A stretch of DNA of 64,000 bases from Streptomyces griseofuscus (GCF_014673495.1 NZ_CP051006.1:4898001-4962000); one strand, 5' to 3'; shown: positions 1 to 8,724, counted from the stretch's first letter. Numbers and translations: made by a program. The notes: generated by a model from the letters alone, not told the origin.

Positions 1-715
1 ATCCGTACAGGAAGCAGACCTGCGCCGCGATCACGAAGACGCCGCAGTTGTGGACCACGGTGGCCAACGTCGTGCGGGCCGCCCGCAGGTCCTGCGGGAC
101 ATGGCTCCGCGCTCGCGTCGTCGGCGTGCCGTCCGCACGTGCCGACTTGATCCGCGCCCTGCGCGCGTCCAGCGACCAGCGCCGGCCGCACGCGGTGAGC
201 GCGAGGTAGAAGGCCATCAGCAGGAGGAGATTGTCGCCCCCGTCCGTCATGAAGATCGCCCTGGCGTGGAAGGAGGCCACCACAGTGGCGAAGACCACGG
301 ACGTGACCCGGGTTCGCCAGCCCAGCATGAACAGCGTGGACGTCACGAGGGCCAGCGCATAGCAGAGCTCGAAGTAGGCACGGCTGTCCGAAAGGATCAG
401 GAAGCTGTACCAGCCCGTCTGGTCGAAGAGCTGTGCCGCCAGTGAGGGTGTCCACGGGGAGCCGGGGCCCCAGATCTCGTCCCGGTGCGGGAACTCCCGC
501 AGGAGGAAGCTTAGGTAGAGCAGCCCGTAACCGATACGCAGAACGGACGTGGCGTACAAGGACACCGGCCGGCCGGTGAGAAAGTCCCAGAAGGCATCGG
601 TCCGTGCGAGGAGCAGGCGGTGGACCGCCCCGGGGGCCCATGCCCCGCCCCCGCCCCCGGACCCGCCCGGTGCCGTCGGCGCGGCCGGGAGTTCGCGGAT
701 CTGCTCATTTCCCAC
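1..715 (-). CDS. HTTM-domain membrane protein (partial, runs off left edge)
   Basis: Read on the minus strand, a frame opens at GTG 715-713 (MGNEQIRELP...) and stays open to base 1, so about 238 N-terminal residues are visible and the C-terminus lies outside the window. A GGAAGG ribosome site lies about 10 nt before the GTG. The start overlaps the end of the DUF5819 gene, implying translational coupling. Visible hydrophobic segments (e.g. around 'FLILSDSRAYFELCYALAL', 'NLLLLMAFYLALTACG') and the overall pattern fit the HTTM family, multi-pass membrane proteins related to vitamin-K-dependent gamma-carboxylase. The substrate is unknown. HTTM and DUF5819 genes commonly sit together in Streptomyces (from memory). 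Family moderately sure, function not known. Confidence 0.75.
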   Translation of the reverse strand, partial: MGNEQIRELPAAPTAPGGSGGGGGAWAPGAVHRLLLARTDAFWDFLTGRPVSLYATSVLRIGYGLLYLSFLLREFPHRDEIWGPGSPWTPSLAAQLFDQTGWYSFLILSDSRAYFELCYALALVTSTLFMLGWRTRVTSVVFATVVASFHARAIFMTDGGDNLLLLMAFYLALTACGRRWSLDARRARIKSARADGTPTTRARSHVPQDLRAARTTLATVVHNCGVFVIAAQVCFLYG

Positions 716-1421
716 GGGGTGTCACCTTCCACCAGGGCAGGAGCCGGTTCTCCACCGGTGTCGGCGGCCGGTGCCCGGCCGCCGTGCCGGGCGCGACGAC
801 GGGCGCCGTGACGACCCGGAGCTGGACGAACTCGAACGTGCCTCCGCGGAGACCGGCGACGCGTTCCGCGGCGATGTTGCCCAGATACTTCTGCATCATC
901 ACGGCTCGCGCCGAGCGTGCCGTGTCGTCCGCGCCGTGTGTGTCGACGTAGGAAGACCAGGCACGGCGCAGGAGGTTCTGAGCCGAGTGGCTCGGGAACG
1001 GGTCGTGTTCGACGGCGGCACGGTCCAGGGCGGTCAGGTCCGTCCAGGGGCTGACCCGCGCCGAGCCGTCGGGCTGGGTGTGCGCGGTCCTCGCCCACAC
1101 CCTCCGGTTCACGGAGTCTGGATTGGGGGCGAAGAGCCGCCAGTTCTGTTCGAAGAAGGGGTACACCCACGCGTCGACCTGCCGGCTGTACCGCTGTGAG
1201 ACCGGGTTGGGAGGCGCCACATGGAGAAAGACGGCACCGAGGTGGACCAGGGTCGTCACGACACACATGAGGACGGCAGCGCGCAGCCCCGCTCTCAGAG
1301 CCCTGACACCCCTCGGCCGCTTGGGGGGCAGGGCCGCGCCGTCACACCGCTCCCCCGGCGGCGGGCCGGCATCGGACCGTCGGCCTTCCCTCACGTGCGC
1401 TGAATCAGTTCCGCTCGGCAC
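705..1421 (-). CDS. DUF5819 family protein
   Basis: A 238-residue protein starting at GTG 1421, preceded by AAGGTGGGCG. A basic N-terminus is followed by one hydrophobic segment (about residues 45-65, 'AAVLMCVVTTLVHLGAVFLH'), then a soluble region beginning PPNPVSQRYSRQVDAWVYP and 'FFEQNWRLFAPNP', which is the signature of DUF5819. It is probably a single-pass membrane-anchored extracytoplasmic protein of unknown function. Its 3' end overlaps the start of the HTTM membrane protein gene by about 11 bases, so the two are made together and may act as a complex. Confidence 0.8.
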   Translation of the reverse strand: MPSGTDSAHVREGRRSDAGPPPGERCDGAALPPKRPRGVRALRAGLRAAVLMCVVTTLVHLGAVFLHVAPPNPVSQRYSRQVDAWVYPFFEQNWRLFAPNPDSVNRRVWARTAHTQPDGSARVSPWTDLTALDRAAVEHDPFPSHSAQNLLRRAWSSYVDTHGADDTARSARAVMMQKYLGNIAAERVAGLRGGTFEFVQLRVVTAPVVAPGTAAGHRPPTPVENRLLPWWKVTPRGK

Positions 1422-1484
1422 CGCCCACCTTGCTTTCTCGCTTCCACTGCCCGACGACCGAGGTTTCGTGGACCGACACCGGCG

Positions 1485-1518
1485 GCGTGCGGCGGAATCG
1501 AGGGATCCCGCCGCACGC
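1485..1518 (-). terminator. Hairpin terminator after ice-binding-like gene
   Basis: An 11-bp perfect stem (GCGTGCGGCGG / CCGCCGCACGC) with a 12-nt loop lies 37 bases past the stop codon of the DUF3494 gene. There is no T-tract, as is usual for Streptomyces terminators. It separates that gene from the downstream DUF5819/HTTM pair. Confidence 0.6.
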
Positions 1519-1554
1519 AGTCATCCGGTGTACGGATCTCTCGCAACCCGCCAA

Positions 1555-2799
1555 CTAGCCTTCCTGGCTGTCGACCTTGGGCGCGTTGCCGTAGCCGTAG
1601 TTGCCGCTGTTGTCGCCGTAGCCATAACCGTTGTCCTCAGGCTGACCACCCTGGCCGTACTCCGGCTTTCCGGGCGCACCCTGCTGTTCACCGCCCGGCT
1701 TGCCGTTGTGGCCAGGCCCGCCCCCGTGGCCCGGTCCCCCGTGCTCCCCCGGCTTGCCGCCGTGCTGGCCCGCGGTGTTTCCGACCGTGTTGCCCGCCGT
1801 GTTCCCGGAGGTGACGTTGTTCCCCGCGGTGTTGCCCACGGTGTTCCCGGAGGTGGCGCCGGCCGTGACGTTGACGATGGGGCCGCCGAGGAGACCACCG
1901 CTGACCAGGCCGCCGCTGAGCAGACCGCCGCTGACCAGTCCTCCACCGACCACACCGGAGGTGCTGCCGGCCGTGGTGCCGGTCGTCGTCCCGGCCGTTG
2001 TCCCGGTCGTCGTCCCGCTGGTGGTACCAGTCGTCGTGGTGCCACTGGTCGTGCCGGTCGAGCAGGAGTTGAGGAAGATCCGGTTGGTGTCGAGCGTCAC
2101 GGCACCGTTGCGGGCCAGCGCCCGGCCCTCGATGTTCGTCCCCGTGGTCACGTGGATGTCCGTCAGCGCCATGATGGTGCCCACGAAAGTGGAGTTCGTC
2201 CCGAGGGTGGCAGAACTCCCGACCTGCCAGTACACATTGCACGGCGAAGCGCCGTTCGTCAGGAGCACCCGGCTGGAGGTCGCGGTCGTCAGAGCCTCCG
2301 GAATCTGGAACACCCAGACGGAATTCGGATTGCCCCCGGCGTCGAGGATCAGGTCGCCGGTGAGCCCGACACCGGAGGAAGCGGTGTAGACGCCCGGAAG
2401 CAGCGTCGTGCCACCGCCGATTCCCGCCGCGAGCGCGAAGTCCGTGGCCTGGCCGGCCGCATTGTTGTACGCCGTGACCAGGTCGGACTTGGCCTGAAGC
2501 GCCACGGCGTCGGCGGCGTGCACGGCACCGAGCACCTGGCCGGGCGGGAAGCCGGTGATGGACGGGTTCGGGTGCGTTCCGAGATCGTGACTGATCACCG
2601 TGGCACCGGTGTTGGTGACGCCCGCGCCCGCGAGAACGGAGAAGCTCGCCGCTGTGGCCAGCGGTACGGGCGTGGCGATGGCGACTGCCTGGGCGGGCGA
2701 CAGGACGACCATCGCGGCGGCGACGGTCGCGGCGAGGGCCGAGGCCATCAAACCGGGCAAAGTTCGACGGCGGGCCATTTCAGGGATCTTCAGCTTCAT
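1555..2799 (-). CDS. Secreted DUF3494 (ice-binding-like) protein with low-complexity tail
   Basis: A 414-residue protein starting at ATG 2799; a TTG directly upstream is also possible. Residues 1-45 form a twin-arginine-like or Sec signal (MARRRTLPG, then a hydrophobic run ending SPAQAVA). Residues about 48-245 form the DUF3494 beta-solenoid domain (LATAASFSVLAGAGVTNTG; SISH/HPNPSITGFPPG; GVYTASSGVGLTGDL; FVGTIMALTDIHVTTG; GRALARNGAVTLDTN). From about residue 250 to the end it is low complexity: Thr/Gly/Ser repeats, GGLVSGGLL repeats, Asn/Thr/Val/Gly repeats, then a His/Gly/Pro/Tyr-rich tail. The family includes ice-binding proteins and adhesion domains; here the role may be surface attachment or ice/water interaction, which is inference. 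No LPXTG sorting signal is seen. Confidence 0.85.
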   Translation of the reverse strand: MKLKIPEMARRRTLPGLMASALAATVAAAMVVLSPAQAVAIATPVPLATAASFSVLAGAGVTNTGATVISHDLGTHPNPSITGFPPGQVLGAVHAADAVALQAKSDLVTAYNNAAGQATDFALAAGIGGGTTLLPGVYTASSGVGLTGDLILDAGGNPNSVWVFQIPEALTTATSSRVLLTNGASPCNVYWQVGSSATLGTNSTFVGTIMALTDIHVTTGTNIEGRALARNGAVTLDTNRIFLNSCSTGTTSGTTTTGTTSGTTTGTTAGTTTGTTAGSTSGVVGGGLVSGGLLSGGLVSGGLLGGPIVNVTAGATSGNTVGNTAGNNVTSGNTAGNTVGNTAGQHGGKPGEHGGPGHGGGPGHNGKPGGEQQGAPGKPEYGQGGQPEDNGYGYGDNSGNYGYGNAPKVDSQEG

Positions 2800-3135
2800 C
2801 AAGAGGCCATTTTCTGTGGGGGGCCATGGCGTGCCGGGCCCTAATCAAATGCCCGGGGAGCCCTGATCTCGCCGTGCATATTACGGAAGAATTTCACAGG
2901 TGCCGCATAAAACGTGCGAAAGCCGCGATTCCCGGGCATTGAGCCGCCGAATGCAGGGCAATTATTGGGGTGTTCATATATCCGATAATCGTCCCGGTCG
3001 GCCGAGGGGAATGCCAACGTCACAGTCAGTTTTTCCTGCCCTGCGCACATGGAGCGTGGCACGTGATCGACGGGCGTCTTCCTGTGACAGCCTTCGGACC
3101 GGGCATTGATGTGACGTCGGAGGTACACACCGTTC
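2800..3135. other. Intergenic region between DUF3494 gene and XRE pseudogene
   Basis: About 335 bases, less GC-rich than its surroundings (for example 2880-3010), holding the divergent promoters of the two neighbours. No convincing gene is present: a possible minus-strand 105-codon frame here has no recognisable family and an atypical composition. No operator could be defined by eye. Confidence 0.5.
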
Positions 3136-4006
3136 ATGGCGGCGAAGACCACTCCCACGGTGAGGAGACGACGGCTGGGGGCCGAACTGCGCCGGCTCCG
3201 TCAGGAAAGCGGGCTGACCAGCGTGGAAGTGGCCAAGCGGCTCATGGTTTCACAGCCTAAGATCAGCCACATCGAGAACGGCCGCCGTGCCATCAAGCCC
3301 CGCGATGTGCGCGACCTCTGCGCCCTCTACGGGGTGACGGCCCAGCAGGCGCTCGACTCTCTGCTGCGCATGGCCCGGGAGTCTGGACAGCGGGGCTGGT
3401 GGACGTCTACGGTGACCATCCCCGGAGCGTCTACATGGGGCTGGAGACGGACGCCGCCTCGATCCACATCTTCGAGCCCATGGCGATCCCCGGTCTGCTG
3501 CAAACCCCCGCCTACGCCCAGGCCGTCATCGAAGAATCGTTCCCCCGGATTGCCGTCGAACAGGCCGCCCGGCGCCTCAACGTACGGCTGCGCCGCCAGC
3601 ACCGGATCTACGACCCGGTCTCCCCGCTGCGCCTGTGGGTGGTCCTGGAGGAAGCGGCACTGCGTCGTCTCGTCGGCAGCCCCCAGATCATGCGCGAGCA
3701 ACTGAAGCACCTGAACGCACTGGGGACCGAGCCCCACATCACCCTGCAGGTACTCCCGCACGTGGTGGGAGCCACCCCGGCCTGTGCGGACCGTTCTCCG
3801 TCCTGCACTTCGCCGACAGTCCCCAGGCGGGGGTTGTGTATCTGGAACGCTTCACCAGCGACCTCTACCTGGAGAAACAGCCGGACGTGCAGCACTACGG
3901 CATGTTGTACGACAACCTCCAGGCCCAGGCCCTCAACCCCGACGACACGCGTGACCTCATCCGCGGCGTCGTCGAGTCCTGCGTGGCGACCCGACACCAC
4001 TGCTGA
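3136..4006 (+). pseudogene. XRE/DUF5753 regulator, broken by two frameshifts
   Basis: The start is ATG 3136, with GGAGG upstream. The N-terminal helix-turn-helix (about residues 12-70, 'RRLRQESGLTSVEVAKRL...QPKISHIENG') is followed by the family junction 'RGWW', where one base is missing near 3400 (TGG TGG [G]AC). The next frame then reads DVYGDHPRSVYMGLETDA and continues as DUF5753 ('EPMAIPGLLQTPAYAQAVIE', 'ITLQVLPHVVGA'). A second single-base loss near 3772 (GCC[C]AC) shifts to a third frame, 'HPGLCGPFSVLHFADSPQAG' to the stop at 4006. Repairing both gives one full-length protein of about 289 residues. Both losses are in short G or C runs, so base-calling error is possible, but neighbouring genes are also broken. 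Confidence 0.85.
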
Positions 4007-4026
4007 TCGCCGGGGACCCGGTGAGA

Positions 4027-4070
4027 CGGAAGCCCGGACAGGCAAACGCCCGATGGCCGGGCCGCTTCCG
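4027..4070 (+). terminator. Possible terminator after XRE pseudogene
   Basis: An inverted repeat (CGGAAGC ... GCTTCCG) has inner CCGG/CCGG arms around a loose loop, 20 bases after the stop at 4006. It is imperfect and has no T-tract. Confidence 0.35.
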
Positions 4071-4415
4071 CGGTCGGGCCCTTGCCCGTCGCACGACTGC
4101 GCGGTGGCCGTGGTATCGCCGCGGCTCAGGAACCGGTGTCCACGGTGGTGGCCGGGCGCCCGTGCACGGCTGCTGTAAGCCCGGCCCGACCGGCGGCGAA
4201 CACCCGGCGGACCAAACGCCGCTGCCACGGCACCTCCACGGCACGCGGGTGGTGGTTCCGCCGCACCCACGCGAACTGGAGGGCTGGCGCGCGTGGGGTT
4301 GTCCCTGCCGGGCGGGCGCCCCGCCTTCAAGGCAGTCCGGGCGGTGCCGCCCGCCGGGTGCGTCTCCGGCAGTGGTGTCCGCCGATGTTCCGCTGGTGCC
4401 GTTAGGGTGCGCGAT
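4071..4415. other. Non-coding stretch upstream of CorA-like gene
   Basis: About 345 bases with no frame that resembles a protein family. It presumably holds the promoter of the CorA-like gene; a TAGGGT at 4402-4407 lies close to its ATG and could serve as a -10 element or, through AGGG, as the ribosome site. Confidence 0.4.
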
Positions 4416-5390
4416 ATGGCCCATACCCGGCTGTACCGCGACGGTTCCCTGGTTGAGGAGGACTTCCCGGTCCGGGACATCTCCCGGCATCTGGCGGACT
4501 CTTCTGCGACCGTGTGGTTGGATCTGTACCGCCCGGACCGCGCCGAGTTCACGGCGGTCGGCGAGGAACTCGGTCTCCATGAGCTGGCTCTTGAGGGCGC
4601 GCTGCACGAGGGGCAGCGGGCGAAACTCGACAACTACCGGACCCATCACTTCCTCAGCGTCTACGCGGTCGCCGTCGACCCGGACAGTGCGGAACTGACG
4701 ATGAGCGAGCTCGCGGTCATCCTCACGTCGCAGGCGCTGATCACGGTCCGCAAGGACGCCGCGTTCGCTCTCGACGAGCTGGTCGCCCGCTGGGACCGCA
4801 CCCCGGCTCTGGCAGCGCACGGGGTGGCCTTTCTGCTCTACGGTCTGCTCGACCATGTCGTCGACGGGCACTTCGCCGCGGTACGGCAACTCGACGAACG
4901 TATCGAGGAACTGGACGCCCTGATCTTCGCCGAAGGCGGCCGGCAGATCCAGACCGTACAGCGCCAGTCCTACGCCCTGCGGAAATCACTGGTCCGGCTC
5001 CGTCGCGTGGTCCTGCCCATGCGGGAGGTCGTCAACGCTCTCATGCGCCCCGACCTCGACATCGTTGATGATCCCTTGCTGCCGTACTACCGAGATGTGT
5101 ACGACCACGTGCTGCGTGCCGGCGAGTGGACGGAGTCGCTGCGCGACCTAGTGGCTTCGGTGATGGAGACCAACTTGTCCGTGCAGGCGAACCGGATGAA
5201 TCTGATCATGAAGAAGGTGACGAGCTGGGCCGCGATCATCGCCGTGCCCACGGCGATCACTGGCTTCTACGGACAGAACCTTCCCTACCCCGGCTTCGCA
5301 CACCAATCGGGTTTCATCGTTTCCAGCGCCGTCATCGTCGTTGTCTCTCTGACGCTGTACTTCGTTTTCAAGCGCTGGGAGTGGCTCTGA
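4416..5390 (+). CDS. CorA-like divalent-metal transporter with GQN in place of GMN
   Basis: A 324-residue protein starting at ATG 4416. Residues 1-260 form the cytoplasmic alpha/beta domain and long stalk helix (e.g. 'LDERIEELDALIFAEG', 'RQSYALRKSLVRLRRVVLPM'). Two membrane segments close the C-terminus, with the pore signature between them reading TGFYGQN where most CorA proteins have YGMN. The last residues, FKRWEWL, are basic/aromatic as usual. CorA proteins form pentameric Mg/Co/Ni channels gated by cytosolic metal. GMN is the selectivity motif, so GQN may alter ion choice; ZntB and some actinobacterial relatives also deviate. Stands alone between a pseudogene and a decayed region. Confidence 0.88.
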   Translation: MAHTRLYRDGSLVEEDFPVRDISRHLADSSATVWLDLYRPDRAEFTAVGEELGLHELALEGALHEGQRAKLDNYRTHHFLSVYAVAVDPDSAELTMSELAVILTSQALITVRKDAAFALDELVARWDRTPALAAHGVAFLLYGLLDHVVDGHFAAVRQLDERIEELDALIFAEGGRQIQTVQRQSYALRKSLVRLRRVVLPMREVVNALMRPDLDIVDDPLLPYYRDVYDHVLRAGEWTESLRDLVASVMETNLSVQANRMNLIMKKVTSWAAIIAVPTAITGFYGQNLPYPGFAHQSGFIVSSAVIVVVSLTLYFVFKRWEWL

Positions 5391-5561
5391 CCGCGCACTC
5401 TGCTGCGTGCCAGTCGACAGATTGGCGTTGGGTTCGTTTCCGAAAGACCTGCTGTAGCGGTGAATCAACCGCTGAACCCGTCCGGACGGCCAGCGCGAAC
5501 CCGACGACAGGGCGCCCGAAGGATCATGTCTTGAGGCGGCTGACTGTGAGGCGCTGGCCCT
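5391..5561. other. Non-coding stretch after CorA-like gene
   Basis: No gene or clear terminator was recognised here. Together with the next 230 bases it forms a roughly 400-base decayed interval between the CorA-like gene and the truncated serine hydrolase. Confidence 0.4.
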
Positions 5562-5678
5562 TCAGCAGCGGAAGGTGCGCACGTGGAAGGCGTGGACGCC
5601 CGTGACGTCGCTCATCTCGTCCGGGATGTGCGGTATGGCTGCGAGGTAGGCGGCCGTCGAGTTCACGATGTACAGCAT
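5562..5678 (-). pseudogene. Possible 38-residue C-terminal gene fragment
   Basis: On the minus strand, ATG 5678 to TGA 5562 reads MLYIVNSTAAYLAAIPHI then PDEMSDVTGVHAFHVRTFRC. The composition and codon use look like real Streptomyces protein, but the frame is closed just upstream and no family was recognised. It lies among broken genes, so it may be the tail of a deleted gene or a true small protein. Confidence 0.25.
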
Positions 5679-5789
5679 GTCGTCCGCGTCGGGTTGACGA
5701 TGACCGAGTCAGTGGAGGCCGGCCTCTGTGAGCGCGTCGCGGGGGCTTCTCCCAGTGCCTTGGTAAAACCCGGCCCCTCGTCCAGTTCC

Positions 5790-6659
5790 CTATACGAAGG
5801 CGAGTGCGCGGAATGTGTTGCGGACGTCGGTCAGTGGTGCGCGGTCGCGGGTGTAGTAGAGCTTGTTGGTCAGGAGTACTGCCCACCGGCCCCGAGCAGG
5901 CGAGACCCACATTCCTGTGCCGGTGAAGCCGTAGTGGACCCACACATCCTCTTCGACCAACGTACCAGGGGCGGGGTGCCAGAACAGCCCACGGGCCGGC
6001 TGGAGCCCGCCGGTCTGAATGGTCAGGGAGCATGCGGTCCACGCGGTCGTGAAGCCTGCGCTGGTGCGGGACTTGGAGCCGTCAAGCATGTAGCGGAGGA
6101 AGGCCGCGAGGTCGTCCAGGATGGTGAAGACGCCTGCGATGCCGCAGGCACCGCCCAGGAGGCGTGCGGAGAAGTCGTGGGCCGTTCCCTTCAGGTGCGT
6201 ATCGGTGTCCTGGTCGAGTTCGGTGGGTGCGCAGCGGTCGGCGATTTCGGCAGGCAGGGGGCCGAAGCGGGTGGAGGTCATGCCCAGGGGGCACCAGGTG
6301 CGGGCGGTGGCCAGTTGGTCCAACGGGTGGCCGGAGAGGTATTCGGCGAGGTAGCCGAGGATGAGGGCGGACCGGTCGATGTACTCGACGGCTTCGCCGG
6401 GCGAGCGGTGGAGAGGCTCGTGCAGCACGCCGCGGCGGATGTCGTCCGGGTTGGTGCCGTAGAGGTTCTTCAGCTGGGCTCGCAGTGGGACGCCGGCGGT
6501 GTGCGTCAGCAGCTGCCTGGCGGTGACGGCTCCGAGTGGGTGCCCGGCGACCTCCTGCCAGAAGCTGCCGAGCGGCTGGTCGAGGTCGAGGATGCCCTCC
6601 TCCCACAGGGCGCCGATGGAGGACCAGACGGCCAGAATCTTGGTGAGGCTGGCATTCGC
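5790..6659 (-). pseudogene. Serine hydrolase (beta-lactamase-like), N-terminus deleted
   Basis: The minus-strand frame ends at 5790. Homology starts abruptly at about 6659 with 'ANASLTKILAVWSSIGAL': the SxxK catalytic motif (SLTK) is present but the roughly 50 residues that should precede it are missing. The second motif region reads EAVEYIDRSALILGYLAE and the C-terminal part HYGFTGTGMWVSP, as in class-C/PBP-like esterases. Beyond 6659 the frame continues only as antisense of the phosphatase gene. Its 5' end abuts the 5'-truncated phosphatase head to head, so one deletion probably removed both starts and the promoter region between them. Very unlikely to be functional. Confidence 0.75.
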
Positions 6660-8367
6660 CGAGATCCTGGTGCCCGAGATCGCCGACTTCATCGCTGTCG
6701 ACTTGATCGGGGCCGTTCTGGGCGGCCGTGAACCCGATGCCCGTTCCGTCGCCCGGACGGGCGACACGCGCCGGGCCGTCCACCGATCCGTCCGCGAGGA
6801 CCTGCCCGAAGTCGTCGTCCCACCTGGCGGCACGGTGGGGTATGCGGACGGGTCCCCGCAGTGGCAGTGTCTTGCAAGCGGGCGCCCCGTCCTGAACGCG
6901 GTGTTGGCGCCTTCGAGTCCTTGGCTGGTGGAGGACAGCGCGCGCAGCACCGTCAGACGAGAGCTGGGCATCCACTCCCGCATGGTGGTTCCGCTCCGGG
7001 CCCGGGACGTGACCATGGGAGTGGCGACCCTTATGCGGTGGCGCAGCCCTGAACCCTTCACACCGGAAGACCTGCTCCTCGTCGAGGAACTCGCTGCCCG
7101 GGCTGCTGTCTGCATCGACAACGCACGCCGGTTCACCCGAGAGCGGCACTCCGCGCTGATGCTCCAGCGCAGTCTGCTGCCGCACGAAATGCCCGCCCGC
7201 GCGGCCGTGGAAGCTGCTTACCGCTATCTGCCGGCCGACTCTGAGGCAGGGGTGGGCGGAGACTGGTTCGATGTCCTGCCCCTGGCGTGTGCCCGGGTGG
7301 GGCTGGTGGTCGGCGACGTCGTCGGACACGGCCTGCGTGCCGCTGCCACCATGGGCCGGCTGCGCACAGCCGTGCACACGCTCGCCGATCTGGATCTGCC
7401 CCCCGACGAACTGCTGGCACACCTCGACGACCTGGTCCAGCGCCTGGCCGAGGAGGCCGAGATCGCGCATCCCGAGGGAGCCGAGGGCGTGGTCGGTGCC
7501 ACGTGCCTGTACGGCGTCTACGACTCGGTCACGCGGCGTGCGACGTTCGCCAGCGCCGGGCATCCGCCACCTGCCATCGCACACAGGAACAAGCCGGTGG
7601 AGTTCTGCGACATCCCGATCGGCCCCCTGCTCGGTGTGGGCGGTATGCCCTTCGAAGCGGTGGAGGTCGACATCCCGGACGACTGGGTCGTGGCTCTGTA
7701 CACCGACGGTCTGATCACGGCCTCCGAGTCCGATACGGACATCGGTCTGGCGCGACTGAGCTTCGCGCTCGCCCATCCGGACCGCCCACTGGAAGAGATC
7801 ACCGGCACCCTGGAGCGCATCCTGCTGCCCGATCGTCCTCCGGACGACGTCGCCTTCCTGGTTGCCCGGCCTCGCCCCCTGCCTGCCGACTGCGTCGCCT
7901 CATGAGGGCTGGCCTTCGAACTGGAAACGGCCGGACGGGCCCGCCCGCTGACCGGCGAGCGCCTCGCTCATTGGCGGCTTGAGGAACTGACCTTCGCGGC
8001 CGAGTTGATCGTCAGCGAACTGGTCACCAACGCGGTCCGGCATGCGTGTGGCCCCGTTTCCCTGCGGCTCATCCGGACGGAGAACCGTCTCATCTGCGCG
8101 GTCTCGGACGGCAGCAGCACCGCACCCCACATGCGAAGGGCGAAAGCCGGCGATGAAGGAGGCCGCGGCCTCTTCCTGGTGGCACAGTTCGCCGCGCGCT
8201 GGGGCACCCGCCACACCTCGGACGGCAAAATCATCTGGGCGGAACTGCTCGCCCCTGCGGCAGAAACGGGCACTCTTCCCCTGACATCGACCGCCGCCCA
8301 CAGCACCCATGGCCATGTCGCAACTCAGTGGGCCACTGGCAGGACGGCACGGACGGACTTGCCCTGA
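6649..8367 (+). pseudogene. SpoIIE-type phosphatase (GAF-PP2C-HATPase), 5'-truncated with internal stop
   Basis: Recognisable sequence starts at about 6649 (LAFAEILVPEIADFIAVDLI), part-way into the usual N-terminal sensor region. It then runs through a GAF domain ('RMVVPLRARDVTMGVATLM') and a PP2C/SpoIIE phosphatase with intact metal motifs (AGVGGDWFDVLPL, VVGDVVGHGLRAAATMG, FASAGHPPP, ALYTDGLITASE, DDVAFLVARP). A TGA at 7903-7905 interrupts the frame where relatives usually have Trp. The same frame continues into a HATPase anti-sigma domain (FAAELIVSELVTNAVRHA; GGRGLFLVAQFAARWG) to the stop at 8367. Such proteins control sigma-factor partner switching. A shortened phosphatase from an internal start cannot be ruled out. 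Confidence 0.8.
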
Positions 8368-8724
8368 CTGTGGACCTCGACGGTGATGTCGGTGGCCAGC
8401 TCCTGGACGAGGTACCAGCCGAACCCACCTGGCTGGAAGGCGTTGGTGCGACTGAGTCGTGGAGGGTCGGTGCTGGCGTCGGAGACGGTGACCACGACGC
8501 TGCCGGGCCCGGCAGCCAGCCGGAACCCTTTGACGCCGCCGGCGTGCCGCTCGGCGTTCGTCACCAGCTCGGATACCACGAGGAGCAACCGCTTCGGCTT
8601 CCGCGCCGTTCGACGGCCCCACCGATTCCAAGAAGCTGCGGGTGATGTCACGCGCCTGGGCTGCCGTGTGTATGTACGCCTCGTAGGTTCCGCGGTCATT
8701 GTCCTCCGCGGATGAGTGCACCAT
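8325..8724 (-). pseudogene. RsbW-like ATP-binding regulator, frameshifted
   Basis: From ATG 8724 the frame reads MVHSSAEDNDRGTYEAYI, then TAAQARDITRSFLESVGP and GAEAEA, where homologous sequence jumps frame near 8600. The continuation is LLLVVSELVTNAERHAGG, the N-box of the GHKL ATPase fold, then VTVSDASTDPP and GGFGWYLVQELATD to the stop at 8325. Restoring one or two bases would give a roughly 130-residue anti-sigma-factor-type serine kinase. It converges on the broken SpoIIE phosphatase and overlaps its 3' end by about 40 bases. Confidence 0.75.

Noticed and set aside
1078..2844. Long plus-strand open frame opposite the DUF3494 gene
   Set aside because: Its translation is Arg/Gly/Ala-rich without family features, whereas the minus strand encodes a clear DUF3494 domain with a signal peptide. 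Such frames are a by-product of high GC.
2841..3158. Possible 105-residue minus-strand gene between the DUF3494 and XRE genes
   Set aside because: No ribosome site or family, it overlaps the XRE start region, and base composition is intergenic-like.
3136..8724. Explanation of all frameshifts as sequencing error
   Set aside because: Not excluded for single sites in G/C runs, but truncations at 6.65 kb and the nonsense codons cannot be run-length errors, and no such faults occur in the next 46 kb.
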